Shown here piece after piece: positions 35,511-44,038 of a stretch of DNA of 64,000 nt (positions are counted from its first letter, which is position 1; each line of letters opens with the position of its first letter). The stretch spans positions 55,745 through 119,744 of the forward strand of contig DMMY01000012.1 in NCBI GenBank assembly GCA_003452935.1, in the 5' to 3' direction. Made by a program: the position numbers and the translations under genes. Source of the DNA: Elusimicrobiota bacterium (GTDB lineage: Bacteria > Elusimicrobiota > Elusimicrobia > UBA1565 > UBA9628). The notes under the pieces are model-generated. The model did no database searches. It had not been told where the DNA came from and worked only from the letters and a program-made list of their open reading frames with translations.

Positions 35511-37083
35511 CATCTTTCTTTTCGTCTTCGCGGTTTATGCGTATACGGCGTATCCCACGATCGCGCCGCGCGACAGCGCGGATCTGGCGGCCGCGGCCCT
35601 GACGGCGCGGCCCGCGCATCCTCCGGGCTATGCGTTCTATGTTCTCCTGGGCAGGGCCTGGCTGACTCTCGTGCCGTGGGGCGACGCCGCTTTTCGTCTT
35701 AATCTCATGGCCTCGGCCGCCGGGGCCGGCGCCGCCACGGGCGTCTTTCTTCTGCTGTCGCGGTGCTGCGGATTCTGGCCCGGTCTGGGCGCGGCCTTGG
35801 CCCTGGCTTTGAGCCTGCCGCTTTGGAAGTTCAGTCTGCTTTGCGAGATGTATTCCCTGCAGGCCCTGTTCTTGTCGGTCCTGCTCCTTCTCGCGCCCGG
35901 GCCGGATGATGTCCCAAGCTCCGTGTCTCTGCGCGCCGCTTTAAGCGCGCTTCTGTTCGGGCTGGGCCTGGTCAATCATCAGGCTCTCATTCTCGCCGGG
36001 CCGGGCTTGGCCGTCTTGTGGTGGGAGGATTTGAGACGGAAGAATTTCTGGAGGCTGTGTTTTCCGCTCGTGGCGCTGGGCCTTGGCCTCAACTTGTTCC
36101 TTTGGGTTCGGACGGGTTCCGGGCCCCAGGCTTGGGCCATGGTCACTCGACAGGAGTACGGGACCTGGCAGCTTTCCGCGGGCCTGAGCCGGCCCTGGAG
36201 CGCGTCCTTGGCGCTGGACCTGCTGCGTCATTTCGCGGTCGAGCTTGGGCGAGGGACTTCGTGGCTCGTCGTCCTGCTCGGGCTCTTCGGAGCCGTGGAA
36301 TTGAGGCGCTGCCCTCGCTTCGCGGGAGGCTTGGCGATCTCCGTGGCTGGGCTAGGCCCTGTCTTCTTTCTGATGACGCGTTTCGATGTCAGCGGCTGGG
36401 TGGCGCGCACGGTTTTGGAGAGCGCGTTGGTCGCGCCCACGGTTGTGCTTTGCGTCGCGGCCGGATTTGGTTTGGCGTGGGTCGCCCGGCGCTGGGCTCC
36501 AGCCGCCGCCATCCTGGCGACTGCCATAGCCGTCATGGGCTGTTGGCGGCATGGCAGCGAGGCTTATCATAGAGATGATTTTTCAGCCTATGACTACGTC
36601 AAGGACCTGCGTCGGGCCCTGCCGCCAGGAAGCGTGGCCGTGGCTGCGGGTGATACGGCGCTCTACGGCACGCGTTATTTGGACTTGACGAGACCGGACG
36701 GATCAGGACGAAAATTCATAGATTCTCAAGACCCTGTCCCGGCGGAGAAGCCGGGCTATGTGTTCGGGTTGCCCCTCGATGAGGTGGAGCGGCTTGGCTG
36801 GGGCCGGGCCAAGGATATGAACCCGGCCGGGCTCGTTCAGACATGGGCTCGGACAAAGGCGGACGCTTTTTGGGATGTTTCAGTCCTTCGTCCCGGCCGC
36901 GCTCTGCGACGCGCCGAGAGCTATGCACGGGACGTTTTGCTTTCCTACGCTTTCGCGCATTATCTATCCGGCCAGTTGTTGGAAGCCGGGGGGGACCTTA
37001 GCCATAAGGCCGGCTGGCATTATATGCGGGCCGCGGCCTTGGACCCCGAAGATTATCAGATTGAGTATAATGAAACACGCTGA
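35458..37083 (+). CDS. DUF2723 (GT117-like) polytopic glycosyltransferase
   Basis: 541-residue inner-membrane protein of the DUF2723 group. The signature loop after TM1 is present: APRDSADLAAAALTARPAHPPGYAFYVLLGRAWLTLVPWG, then AAFRLNLMASAAGAGAATGVFLLL, LCEMYSLQALFLSVLLLL and LGLVNHQALILAGPG. About ten transmembrane segments and a soluble C-terminal third (from about 400). It probably glycosylates extracytoplasmic acceptors; donor unknown. The GTG start at 35458 lies in repeat family B and yields VPEIGNKVNKLNKAISG ahead of TM1. No other start codon fits before TM1. Confidence 0.83.
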   Translation: MPEIGNKVNKLNKAISGTIFLFVFAVYAYTAYPTIAPRDSADLAAAALTARPAHPPGYAFYVLLGRAWLTLVPWGDAAFRLNLMASAAGAGAATGVFLLLSRCCGFWPGLGAALALALSLPLWKFSLLCEMYSLQALFLSVLLLLAPGPDDVPSSVSLRAALSALLFGLGLVNHQALILAGPGLAVLWWEDLRRKNFWRLCFPLVALGLGLNLFLWVRTGSGPQAWAMVTRQEYGTWQLSAGLSRPWSASLALDLLRHFAVELGRGTSWLVVLLGLFGAVELRRCPRFAGGLAISVAGLGPVFFLMTRFDVSGWVARTVLESALVAPTVVLCVAAGFGLAWVARRWAPAAAILATAIAVMGCWRHGSEAYHRDDFSAYDYVKDLRRALPPGSVAVAAGDTALYGTRYLDLTRPDGSGRKFIDSQDPVPAEKPGYVFGLPLDEVERLGWGRAKDMNPAGLVQTWARTKADAFWDVSVLRPGRALRRAESYARDVLLSYAFAHYLSGQLLEAGGDLSHKAGWHYMRAAALDPEDYQIEYNETR

Positions 37084-37105
37084 ATGCCTGGCGTTTAGCG
37101 TGTTT
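37073..37105 (+). terminator. Hairpin spanning stop of the DUF2723 gene, T-rich 3' side
   Basis: AAACACGCT (37073-37081) pairs perfectly with AGCGTGTTT (37097-37105), loop 15 nt, followed by TTCC. It contains the upstream stop codon and ends 5 nt before the next ATG (37111). It could act as an intrinsic terminator or hide the start of the next gene, which has no Shine-Dalgarno. Confidence 0.45.
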
Positions 37106-37110
37106 TCCAT

Positions 37111-38472
37111 ATGAAATCGTTGGTCATGCGGTCGATTGGATGCTTCGTTATCATTGGGCTCTTCTCCGTTCCGACCCGGGCCGGTTTCGAGGACCTGAGC
37201 ATTGATCCGCGCGGAGCGGCCATGGGCGGCGCCCTCACCGCGGTTCCTGACGACCTTTCAGCCGCGGTCTATAATCCGGGCAATTTTGGGAGCATCAAGC
37301 GCGTCCAGACCGGCACCAATTATATGCGGCAGTTTCACGTTCCGTCCGGAGAGACGGACTCGGATATCATGGATATTTGCGCCGCGATCCCGGTGAGCCA
37401 GGAGATCATCAACGGCACGTTCGGCTTGACGTGGATATATAACCGCATCAACGGCCGCGCCACGGACCGGACCACGGCATTCAGTTACGGAAGCCGGGGC
37501 CTTTTCGAGCTGGACCAGGGCGATATGGACGTGGGCGCGACGCTTAAGTTCCTCCAACGCGGCCTGGACGCGGGCGGCGCCTCGCTCAAGCCGGTCATTG
37601 ACTTGGGCGTTGCCTATCGATTCTGGGAGAAATATTCAGCGGGTTTCTCGATCCTTAATTTCAACCGTCCTACGATGCCTGGGCCGGGCCGGGCGCCTAT
37701 CACGGCCAAGATCGGAGTAGCCGAGACGGTGCGAAATTTCACCATGGCCCTGGATTTGACCAAGCGCGAGCCTTCCGGCGACTACAGCGGCTCGTCCACC
37801 TTGGCCGCGGGCGTGGAGCATTGGTGGGCCACGGCGCGCAAGGGCTCGTTTGCCGGACGCACGGGCCTGAGCCTGGGCGACCACTCCAAGACGTGGAACT
37901 GGGGCTTGGGCTGGAGAATGCTGGGCGGCGAGCTCAATTATGCCATGACCGTGCCCATGAAGGGCAAGACCATGCTCGGCCACAGCGTGGGGCTTCTTTT
38001 CCGCTTCGGGCAATCCAATCCCGAGGGCGAGTATGAGCGCCTGCTCGGCGAGGAGCTGCGCTACCGCAAGGATCTCATCACCTCATTGGAGGCGGGCGAG
38101 ATCAAGCAGTGGAAGCTTTCCCAGGAACTCTCGACCATGCGCGAGGAACTGGAGGTCCTGCGCCGCCAACTGGTGGAGAAGACGCTTTCGGAGGCCGAGG
38201 TCAAGAGGCGGCTGGCCGAGCTTCAGTCCAGGCATCGCAAGGCCGTAGAGGAGCACCAGCGCATGGAGGATGAGGCTCGCCGCCTCAAGGCCAAGACCAA
38301 GCAGGATTTCTTCAGGGAGGATTGGGCCGCTTTCCTGAAGCTCAAGGCGGGCGGAGCCCCGGACGCGGTCCTGGCCGAGAACCTCCGGCGCGTCCTGCGC
38401 GACTACAAGGACTCGGGCCTGGACTTAAGCGAGGCCAACCAGGAACTCCTGCGCCTGCTGCGCACTCAGTAA
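37111..38472 (+). CDS. PorV/UPF0164-like outer-membrane barrel with coiled-coil tail
   Basis: 453 residues. Signal peptide (IGCFVIIGLFSVPTRAG), then the FadL/PorV-type N terminus DPRGAAMGGALTAVPDDLSAAVYNPGNFG. This is followed by alternating strands (FGLTWIYNRINGR, MDVGATLKFLQRGL, VIDLGVAYRFWEKYSAGFSILN, AGVEHWWATARKGSFAGRTGLSLGDHS) up to FGQSNPEG at about 310. The final 140 residues are a long charged coiled coil (ERLLGEELRYRKDLITSLEAGEI..., LEVLRRQLVEKTLSEAEVKRRLAEL). A barrel with a C-terminal coiled coil is unusual and suggests anchoring to a periplasmic partner. Function unknown; it may be a surface-protein shuttle or porin. Confidence 0.75.
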   Translation: MKSLVMRSIGCFVIIGLFSVPTRAGFEDLSIDPRGAAMGGALTAVPDDLSAAVYNPGNFGSIKRVQTGTNYMRQFHVPSGETDSDIMDICAAIPVSQEIINGTFGLTWIYNRINGRATDRTTAFSYGSRGLFELDQGDMDVGATLKFLQRGLDAGGASLKPVIDLGVAYRFWEKYSAGFSILNFNRPTMPGPGRAPITAKIGVAETVRNFTMALDLTKREPSGDYSGSSTLAAGVEHWWATARKGSFAGRTGLSLGDHSKTWNWGLGWRMLGGELNYAMTVPMKGKTMLGHSVGLLFRFGQSNPEGEYERLLGEELRYRKDLITSLEAGEIKQWKLSQELSTMREELEVLRRQLVEKTLSEAEVKRRLAELQSRHRKAVEEHQRMEDEARRLKAKTKQDFFREDWAAFLKLKAGGAPDAVLAENLRRVLRDYKDSGLDLSEANQELLRLLRTQ

Positions 38473-38478
38473 AGGGAT

Positions 38479-38522
38479 GGTGCCGGAGATCACCTTATTG
38501 GCATTGTTGGCATTATTTATTG
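38479..38522. repeat. Repeat family B copy 3 (reverse orientation)
   Basis: GGTGCCGGAGATCACCTTATT then GGCATTGTTGGC; its reverse complement matches the 35458 copy over AATAAGG-GATCTCCGGCACC. It begins 6 nt after the stop of the preceding gene. The remaining 178 nt to the next start hold no gene; they contain an ATTGCC/GGCAAT hairpin around 38560-38585 and the promoter region described next. Confidence 0.55.
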
Positions 38523-38664
38523 TTGTACATCTGAAGCCAGACTGAAGTCAAAGAAGTTGATTGCCATTTATTTCGGAAGGCAATGCCGGGTAAGCTGTAC
38601 TCCTGCTTGAAATAAGTTCCGCAAGTTCACGTCTGGCACCTTTTTCCGTTAACATTTCCGTCAT

Positions 38665-38691
38665 GGAAATTTCCGGGCCCTCTGCTACACT
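38665..38691 (+). promoter_or_regulatory. Palindrome GGAAATTTCC plus -10 box TACACT
   Basis: A perfect 10-bp palindrome (38665-38674) lies 11 nt upstream of TACACT (38686-38691), which ends 9 nt before the GTG start. ATTTCCG occurs repeatedly in 38650-38676. An operator overlapping the -35 position is plausible. Confidence 0.4.
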
Positions 38692-38700
38692 GGCTTTCGC

Positions 38701-40518
38701 GTGGATAACTCCTCCCCGGAAGATCTGCAGAAGGAGATCAGCCGGCTTTGGGAGAAGGTCGGCGCCGCCTCGGGCGCCGCTTCTTTCGATGTGGCTCCGG
38801 CTTCCTCCATGGGCACGTTCAACGACGTGGCCTGGGAGACCGTGGCCATGCTCAAGAGCCAGTACCGCCGCCAGGAGCGGCGCTGGGCCGAGCTCCTCGA
38901 TGCCCGGGAAGCGGCCCTGAGGGCTCTTAAGGAACGCCAGGGCCTGATGGAAACGGAGCTTGCTGCCTTGCGCGAGAGGGCGCGCACCGACGACGAGCGC
39001 GTCATGGCCGAGGTGCTCGACGTCGGCTCCCGCCTGGACGCGGCGCAGAAGGCCCTGGAGGCCGAGCGCTCCAATCATGAGAGGGAACGCCGGGAGCTGC
39101 GGGAGTTGGCCGACGCGGCGCGCGAGTCCGTCGCGGCCGAGGCCGCGCGCTGGCGCGAGGAGGAGCGGCGTTGGCAGAAGAAGGAGCAGCAGTATCTGCT
39201 CGATTTGAAGGAACTGCAGGCTCTCAGCGGCCGGCGCCAGGAGGAATCCGCGCGCGCCGAAGATTCAAGCCGGCGCTATTCGGACAGTCTTAAGGAAGCC
39301 AAGGCCGCCCTGGAAAAGACCCTGGCCGAGCTGCTGCGCGAGCGGCGGGTCCGGCAGGAGACGGAGGAAGAGCGCGCCAAGGCGGTCAAGAAGATTTCCG
39401 AGGTGGAGAAGCATTTCGAGGAGCTTTCCCGCATATGGGAGGAGGAGCGCGCCCAGTGGCGCGAGCTGTGGGACCGGGAGCGCTCCGCGTGGGAAAGCCA
39501 GCGCCTGGAGTTCTCGGCCTGGGAGGAGAACCTGCGCCGTGAGCGCGAGGCCTGGCACTCGGAGATCACGGTCAAGGATCAGGCCCAGGTCAAGTTCGCC
39601 GAACAGTTGACCCGCAATTTGCGCGACTCATCCGCCACCTCGGAGAAGCTGGTCGCGGTCATGGGACGCATCGCTCAGCTGGAGAATCGGCCCGCCGGAG
39701 CGGCTCCTCCTCAGCCGCGTCCATCCCGCTGGCGCAAGGCTTGGCCCGCGCTGGCGCTCTGCTGCCTGTTCGCGGCCTTGGTTTTACCCTTGGGGCGCTG
39801 GTTCGCCGCATGGACCCTCAAGCCTCTTTCCATACAAAATTTCGCCTTGGACAACCCGACCGCCATGTCGGCCGAGGGGAGGCTGCTGTGGGTATCGGAC
39901 TGGAAGGGGACGTTGTCGGTCTACGACCCGCAGGATCTTCGTTCCCCGGCGCGCAGCGCGAGCGTGGTTGGAATCGGAGCCTACCGGCCCGTGGCCGTGG
40001 CCGTGGGGCGCGAGATATTCTACACTCTCGACGCGGCCCAGGCGCGCGTCGTGCGCCATCGCCCCGACGACCCCGGCTCCGTGCTCTACGCCAAGGCGGC
40101 CCCCGGCCCCGCGCCCGCGGCCCTGGCTTGGGACGGCAAGGCGCTATGGTCCTACGACGCGGTCAATAAGACCCTCTACCGGCACGGCGCCGACGAATCC
40201 AACGCCAAGGCCTATCCCTTGGAAGGCGACGTGGTGCCCACGGTCCTGCAGTGGATAAAGGGAAAGCTGTGGCTTTATGATTCCCGCAGCCGGCGGCTCA
40301 AGGCCTATCTTTTCGCCAATGACGCCTTTACGCCTCTTTTCTCCCTTGATCCCGAGGAGACGGTCATCGGCTTGGCGGCCGCTCAAGGGCGGCCGTCCTC
40401 GCCGGAGGGCGCGGCGGGCGCCGACGAGGTCTTTATCCTGGCCGGACCCACGGCGCAACGCCAAGGCTTTTCCTTGGTGCGTTACCGCTGCGGCCGGAGG
40501 ATTTTTACAATTTTTTAA
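38701..40518 (+). CDS. Coiled-coil / single-TM / propeller-like envelope protein
   Basis: 605 residues beginning with GTG. Residues 1-340 are an almost continuous charged coiled coil (e.g. LRALKERQGLMETELAALRERARTD, REEERRWQKKEQQYLLDLKELQ). One transmembrane helix follows at about 347-367 (WPALALCCLFAALVLPLGRWF). The C-terminal 235 residues are short repeated strands of the WD/NHL type (GRLLWVSDWKGTLSVYDPQD, PVAVAVGREIFYTLDAAQARVVRH, PAALAWDGKALWSYDAVNKTLYRHG, KGKLWLYDSRSRRLKAYLF). There is no signal peptide, so the coiled coil should be cytosolic and the propeller periplasmic. Family unknown. It sits between a PorV-like gene and the FlgD-Ig/PorV pair. Confidence 0.7.
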   Translation: MDNSSPEDLQKEISRLWEKVGAASGAASFDVAPASSMGTFNDVAWETVAMLKSQYRRQERRWAELLDAREAALRALKERQGLMETELAALRERARTDDERVMAEVLDVGSRLDAAQKALEAERSNHERERRELRELADAARESVAAEAARWREEERRWQKKEQQYLLDLKELQALSGRRQEESARAEDSSRRYSDSLKEAKAALEKTLAELLRERRVRQETEEERAKAVKKISEVEKHFEELSRIWEEERAQWRELWDRERSAWESQRLEFSAWEENLRREREAWHSEITVKDQAQVKFAEQLTRNLRDSSATSEKLVAVMGRIAQLENRPAGAAPPQPRPSRWRKAWPALALCCLFAALVLPLGRWFAAWTLKPLSIQNFALDNPTAMSAEGRLLWVSDWKGTLSVYDPQDLRSPARSASVVGIGAYRPVAVAVGREIFYTLDAAQARVVRHRPDDPGSVLYAKAAPGPAPAALAWDGKALWSYDAVNKTLYRHGADESNAKAYPLEGDVVPTVLQWIKGKLWLYDSRSRRLKAYLFANDAFTPLFSLDPEETVIGLAAAQGRPSSPEGAAGADEVFILAGPTAQRQGFSLVRYRCGRRIFTIF

Positions 40519-40569
40519 CATGCAGTTAATAGAGACGAAATGGAATCAGGTTACCCTTGTCACGCTAAG

Positions 40570-43500
40570 ATGATGCGTTCCATGATAAGACAGCGGAGCC
40601 GGCGGACCATGGCCAGGATGGGTTTGGGGGCCGCCGTTTTCCTGCTCCTCGTCGGCTGGCCGCTGCGCGAATGCCGCGCCGTGCAGCTTTTCATCGACAA
40701 GGCCACCGTGGTGGCCAACGAAGCTTTGTCCGTGCACACGACTTGGGGCTGCACGCCCAAGAGCGCCGGCAGCGGGCAGTTCATCTGCGTCTGGCAGGAC
40801 CTCAACCCGGCCAACGGCGTCATCGCCAACGAGCCTCACATCGAATTCGAGAGCCGGCTCCATGCCGGGGATTGCGCGCCGGCCGCGTTGCCGGCCGGCA
40901 CGGCAAACTACAACTATTGCAACAGCGACGTGTTTCTCTGCGCCGCGGTCGGCTACAGCAACGAGGGCACGACCGATGTCTCTCTCGACGAGATAAGTTT
41001 CGAGGTGTTCAAGTTCCAGGACGGGTCCAATCCCATGGACCCGGCTTCCACGCCGCCGGTGCGCACCTATTACATCGATGCGCCGGACGCGCTCAAGGCC
41101 ACCAATTACAACCAGGTCATTCCCAAACCTATAGACGCCATCGGCGTCGCGGGTTCGGGCGGCTACTGCGTGCTTTTTGACGGGGCCACCAACATCCAGG
41201 GCGAATTCGGCAAGACCAACGGGCAATACGGCTTCCGGGTCACGGCCAAGACCAACCAGACCGGCGCCAGCGGCAATATCCAGATCACGGCCCAACGGGC
41301 CTATCCCGGCGGATCCACCAAGGACTCCAACCAGGTCTTCGTCCAGCAGCAGCCGGTCAAGGTGGACGTGACCAACGTGCACTTCGTGCGTTCCTCCGCC
41401 ACGACCGTGGGCCAGATCACGGCGGTCTATGCCGAGCCCTATAATATCGCCTACCGGCTTTCCAAAGACGCCACGATGTATATAAACATTAACGAATCTT
41501 CGCCTCCTTATGGACTGCTCCGCAGGGTGGTCGCGGGAATGCCGCGCGCCGGGGAAGGCGGGCCCAACCCCAACCCGCCTTTGCTCAACGGCGACTCCTG
41601 GAACGGACGCCATGAAAACGGGGGCTTGATGCCCGCCGGGGTTTATCTGGCCACGCTGCAGGCTTTTACCAATGACCAGTACGGCCCCGATCTTTCCGTT
41701 TCCACCACCCGGCAGATCGCCCTGGATCCTCTCCAAATAACGGATATCCGCGTTCAGCCGCTATTGGGCGGATCGACGTCCTTGGCCGTTCTGACCTACA
41801 TGCTCACCGAGCCGGCGACCGTCTACATCGACATTTATCCGCCGAACACGAAATTCTGCCGCGCCGACGGGCTTTCCCTCAACGACGCGGCCAATCCGGC
41901 GTTGGACCGTTTCCCGCTCGTCGCCGGGGAGAACCGCCCCAAGATTTTCGGGGCGCATTCCCAAGCCGAGGCCTGCACCAGCGCCGATACCGTCGCCCCC
42001 ATTCGCACCATCCGCGAGATCAAGACCGCCCGCACCCCGGTGATCAGCTATTGGGACGGCCGCGACGAGCAGGGCAATACGGTGTGCACGGACGGAGACT
42101 ACGTTTTTCTCGTCTACGCGTCCTTGCCCTCGCAAAATGGCGTGAGCTTCCCGAATGGCGGCGCGGACGGGGACCGGCGCATCTGGACGACCCAGGCCAA
42201 GTCCGGCTTGCTTCCGGTTTTGCGGGGCTTCGTGGGCATGAGCCAGATAGCGCCGGGCACGACGATCATGGGCTCCAGCCCGTCGGTGGCCGGCCTCAAT
42301 CCGTTCGTTTTCCGCTACACGCTGGGCCGCGAGGGCATCGTCGGGATGAGGATTTTCGACTACACCGGGACCAGGCTGATCAAGACCCTGGTTGACAACG
42401 TGGTTCGGCCCGGACTTTTTCCCAATCAGGAGCGCTGGGAATCTCCCGTTGACGACGGCGGCCAATGGGTCAGTTCCGGGACCTACATCGCGCAAATGAC
42501 CGCGGCCGATCCCCTCTGCCCCATGAAGGTCTCCACGGTATCCGTCTCTTTCCCGGTGGATACGGTCCGCATAACCGACGTGGAAACCACGCCCTTGCTC
42601 TCCGGGGCCTCGGACTTCGCGACCATCAGTTACCAGCTTTCTCAACCCATGAGCGTGGCCTGGAGCATCTATCCGCCCGGCACCAACATCCTCAACAGCG
42701 CCACGGCCTGGCCGCCCTGCGGCAGCCTTTCTCCATCCGGCTGCGCGCAGGTAGTCGATTCCCAGGGCCAACCGGTCTCTCCGATGATCGCTTTCAAGGG
42801 CGTGCGGGTTGGTCGCATGAAGATCACCGAATACTGGGACGGCCGGGACGGCAACGGTCTCGCCGTGCCGGACGGCAACTATGTCTTTATTTTGGCGGCG
42901 CAGTCCACCACCACTCCCAAATATTTCGCCCCGGACAGGATCTTCGGCAACATGACCGTGGCCCGGGGCTTCATCAATTTCACCACCTTCCGCGTGGATC
43001 CCGACGTCCCGGTCCTGTTCAACTCCAGTTCCACCATCACGCTGCACCCCTATACCATCAGCTATGCCTTGAGCCGGCAGTCCTCGGTCACCATCCAGAT
43101 ACTCAACACCAGCGCCGCGCCGCAGGTCATGCGCACCCTTTTCGCCGGCGCCGTGCGCCAGGGAGGGCTGCTTCTGGAGGACGTCTGGGACGGCAGGGAC
43201 GACCGCGGCAATTTCATGCCCACGGGCTTCTATCTGGTGCGCGCGGTGGCCGATGACGTGGCCGCGCAGCTTTCCGCGCCCTCGACCGCGCAGGTGACCA
43301 TTTCCTACGATCCGTTGCGCATCTTCGACGTGGCGGTGTCCCCCTTGAGCCGGGATTCCGGTGGAGCCCAGCTCTACTATCAAGTCTCGGAGACCATGAA
43401 GGTGGCGGTTAAGATCTACCGTCCGGGAACCGTTTTTGACCCGGCCGGCAACCCCTCTCCGCCCGAATCCGCCTCCCTAGTCAAGCGCATCGTGGGAGTG

Positions 43501-44037
43501 CGGCCCGCCCGCACGGAGATAGTGGAAACCTGGGACGGCACGGACTTGCGCCTGGGCATCAGCCCGGACGGAAACTATAAATTCAAGATCGTGGCCTCTA
43601 CCGACATCAATGCCATCGACACCATGACCGGCAACGTGCTCAATCCCGCCGTCCTTTCCCTGGACCGGCCGGTCGACGAGATCCCGGTGGTGCGCAACGC
43701 GTCGCTCAATCCCAAGGCGGATTTCGAGCACAATACCTATATCTATCCCAATCCCGTCTCGGGCGAGAGCGCGCATTTCGTCATCTACTCGCCCTTTCAG
43801 GCCCGGGCCAAGCTGCGCATTTATACCATGAGCGGCGGCCTGGTCTTGGACCGGGATTTGGGCGAATCCGCGGCCGATAATTACGTGCTCCCCGCCAGCG
43901 ACGGCTTCGTGTGGGACCGCAAGAACCAGGCGGGCCGCCGGGTCGCGCGGGGGGTCTACTATTGCGTCATACGTCTGGAGGAGACGCTGGGCGGAAAGAA
44001 CGTTCTGCAGACGGTCAAGAAATTCCTGGTCAAATAG
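40570..44037 (+). CDS. Giant secreted protein with repeated FlgD-Ig-like domains and T9SS-like C-terminal domain
   Basis: About 1,155 residues; the frame is open from ATG 40540, but 40570 gives a more normal signal peptide (arginine-rich n-region, then MGLGAAVFLLLVGWPL). At least five FlgD-Ig-like units recur, each with a WDGRD or equivalent turn and a following strand: WNGRHENGGLMPAGVYLATLQA, YWDGRDEQGN...GDYVFLVYA, YWDGRDGNGLAVPDGNYVFILAA, VWDGRDDRGNFMPTGFYLVRAVA, TWDGTDLRLGISPDGNYKFKIVA. The C-terminal 100 residues (YIYPNPVSGESAHFVIYSP, LRIYTMSGGLVLDRDLGE, FVWDRKNQAGRRVARGVYYCVIR, TVKKFLVK) have the pattern of the FlgD-Ig/type A sorting domain carried by type IX-secreted proteins. The next gene is PorV-like. 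Surface filament or adhesin is the likely role. Confidence 0.8.
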   Translation: MMRSMIRQRSRRTMARMGLGAAVFLLLVGWPLRECRAVQLFIDKATVVANEALSVHTTWGCTPKSAGSGQFICVWQDLNPANGVIANEPHIEFESRLHAGDCAPAALPAGTANYNYCNSDVFLCAAVGYSNEGTTDVSLDEISFEVFKFQDGSNPMDPASTPPVRTYYIDAPDALKATNYNQVIPKPIDAIGVAGSGGYCVLFDGATNIQGEFGKTNGQYGFRVTAKTNQTGASGNIQITAQRAYPGGSTKDSNQVFVQQQPVKVDVTNVHFVRSSATTVGQITAVYAEPYNIAYRLSKDATMYININESSPPYGLLRRVVAGMPRAGEGGPNPNPPLLNGDSWNGRHENGGLMPAGVYLATLQAFTNDQYGPDLSVSTTRQIALDPLQITDIRVQPLLGGSTSLAVLTYMLTEPATVYIDIYPPNTKFCRADGLSLNDAANPALDRFPLVAGENRPKIFGAHSQAEACTSADTVAPIRTIREIKTARTPVISYWDGRDEQGNTVCTDGDYVFLVYASLPSQNGVSFPNGGADGDRRIWTTQAKSGLLPVLRGFVGMSQIAPGTTIMGSSPSVAGLNPFVFRYTLGREGIVGMRIFDYTGTRLIKTLVDNVVRPGLFPNQERWESPVDDGGQWVSSGTYIAQMTAADPLCPMKVSTVSVSFPVDTVRITDVETTPLLSGASDFATISYQLSQPMSVAWSIYPPGTNILNSATAWPPCGSLSPSGCAQVVDSQGQPVSPMIAFKGVRVGRMKITEYWDGRDGNGLAVPDGNYVFILAAQSTTTPKYFAPDRIFGNMTVARGFINFTTFRVDPDVPVLFNSSSTITLHPYTISYALSRQSSVTIQILNTSAAPQVMRTLFAGAVRQGGLLLEDVWDGRDDRGNFMPTGFYLVRAVADDVAAQLSAPSTAQVTISYDPLRIFDVAVSPLSRDSGGAQLYYQVSETMKVAVKIYRPGTVFDPAGNPSPPESASLVKRIVGVRPARTEIVETWDGTDLRLGISPDGNYKFKIVASTDINAIDTMTGNVLNPAVLSLDRPVDEIPVVRNASLNPKADFEHNTYIYPNPVSGESAHFVIYSPFQARAKLRIYTMSGGLVLDRDLGESAADNYVLPASDGFVWDRKNQAGRRVARGVYYCVIRLEETLGGKNVLQTVKKFLVK

Positions 44038-44038
44038 A

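Noticed and set aside
41761..43383. 540-codon minus-strand frame inside the FlgD-Ig gene
   Set aside because: Compositionally biased shadow without recognisable domains.
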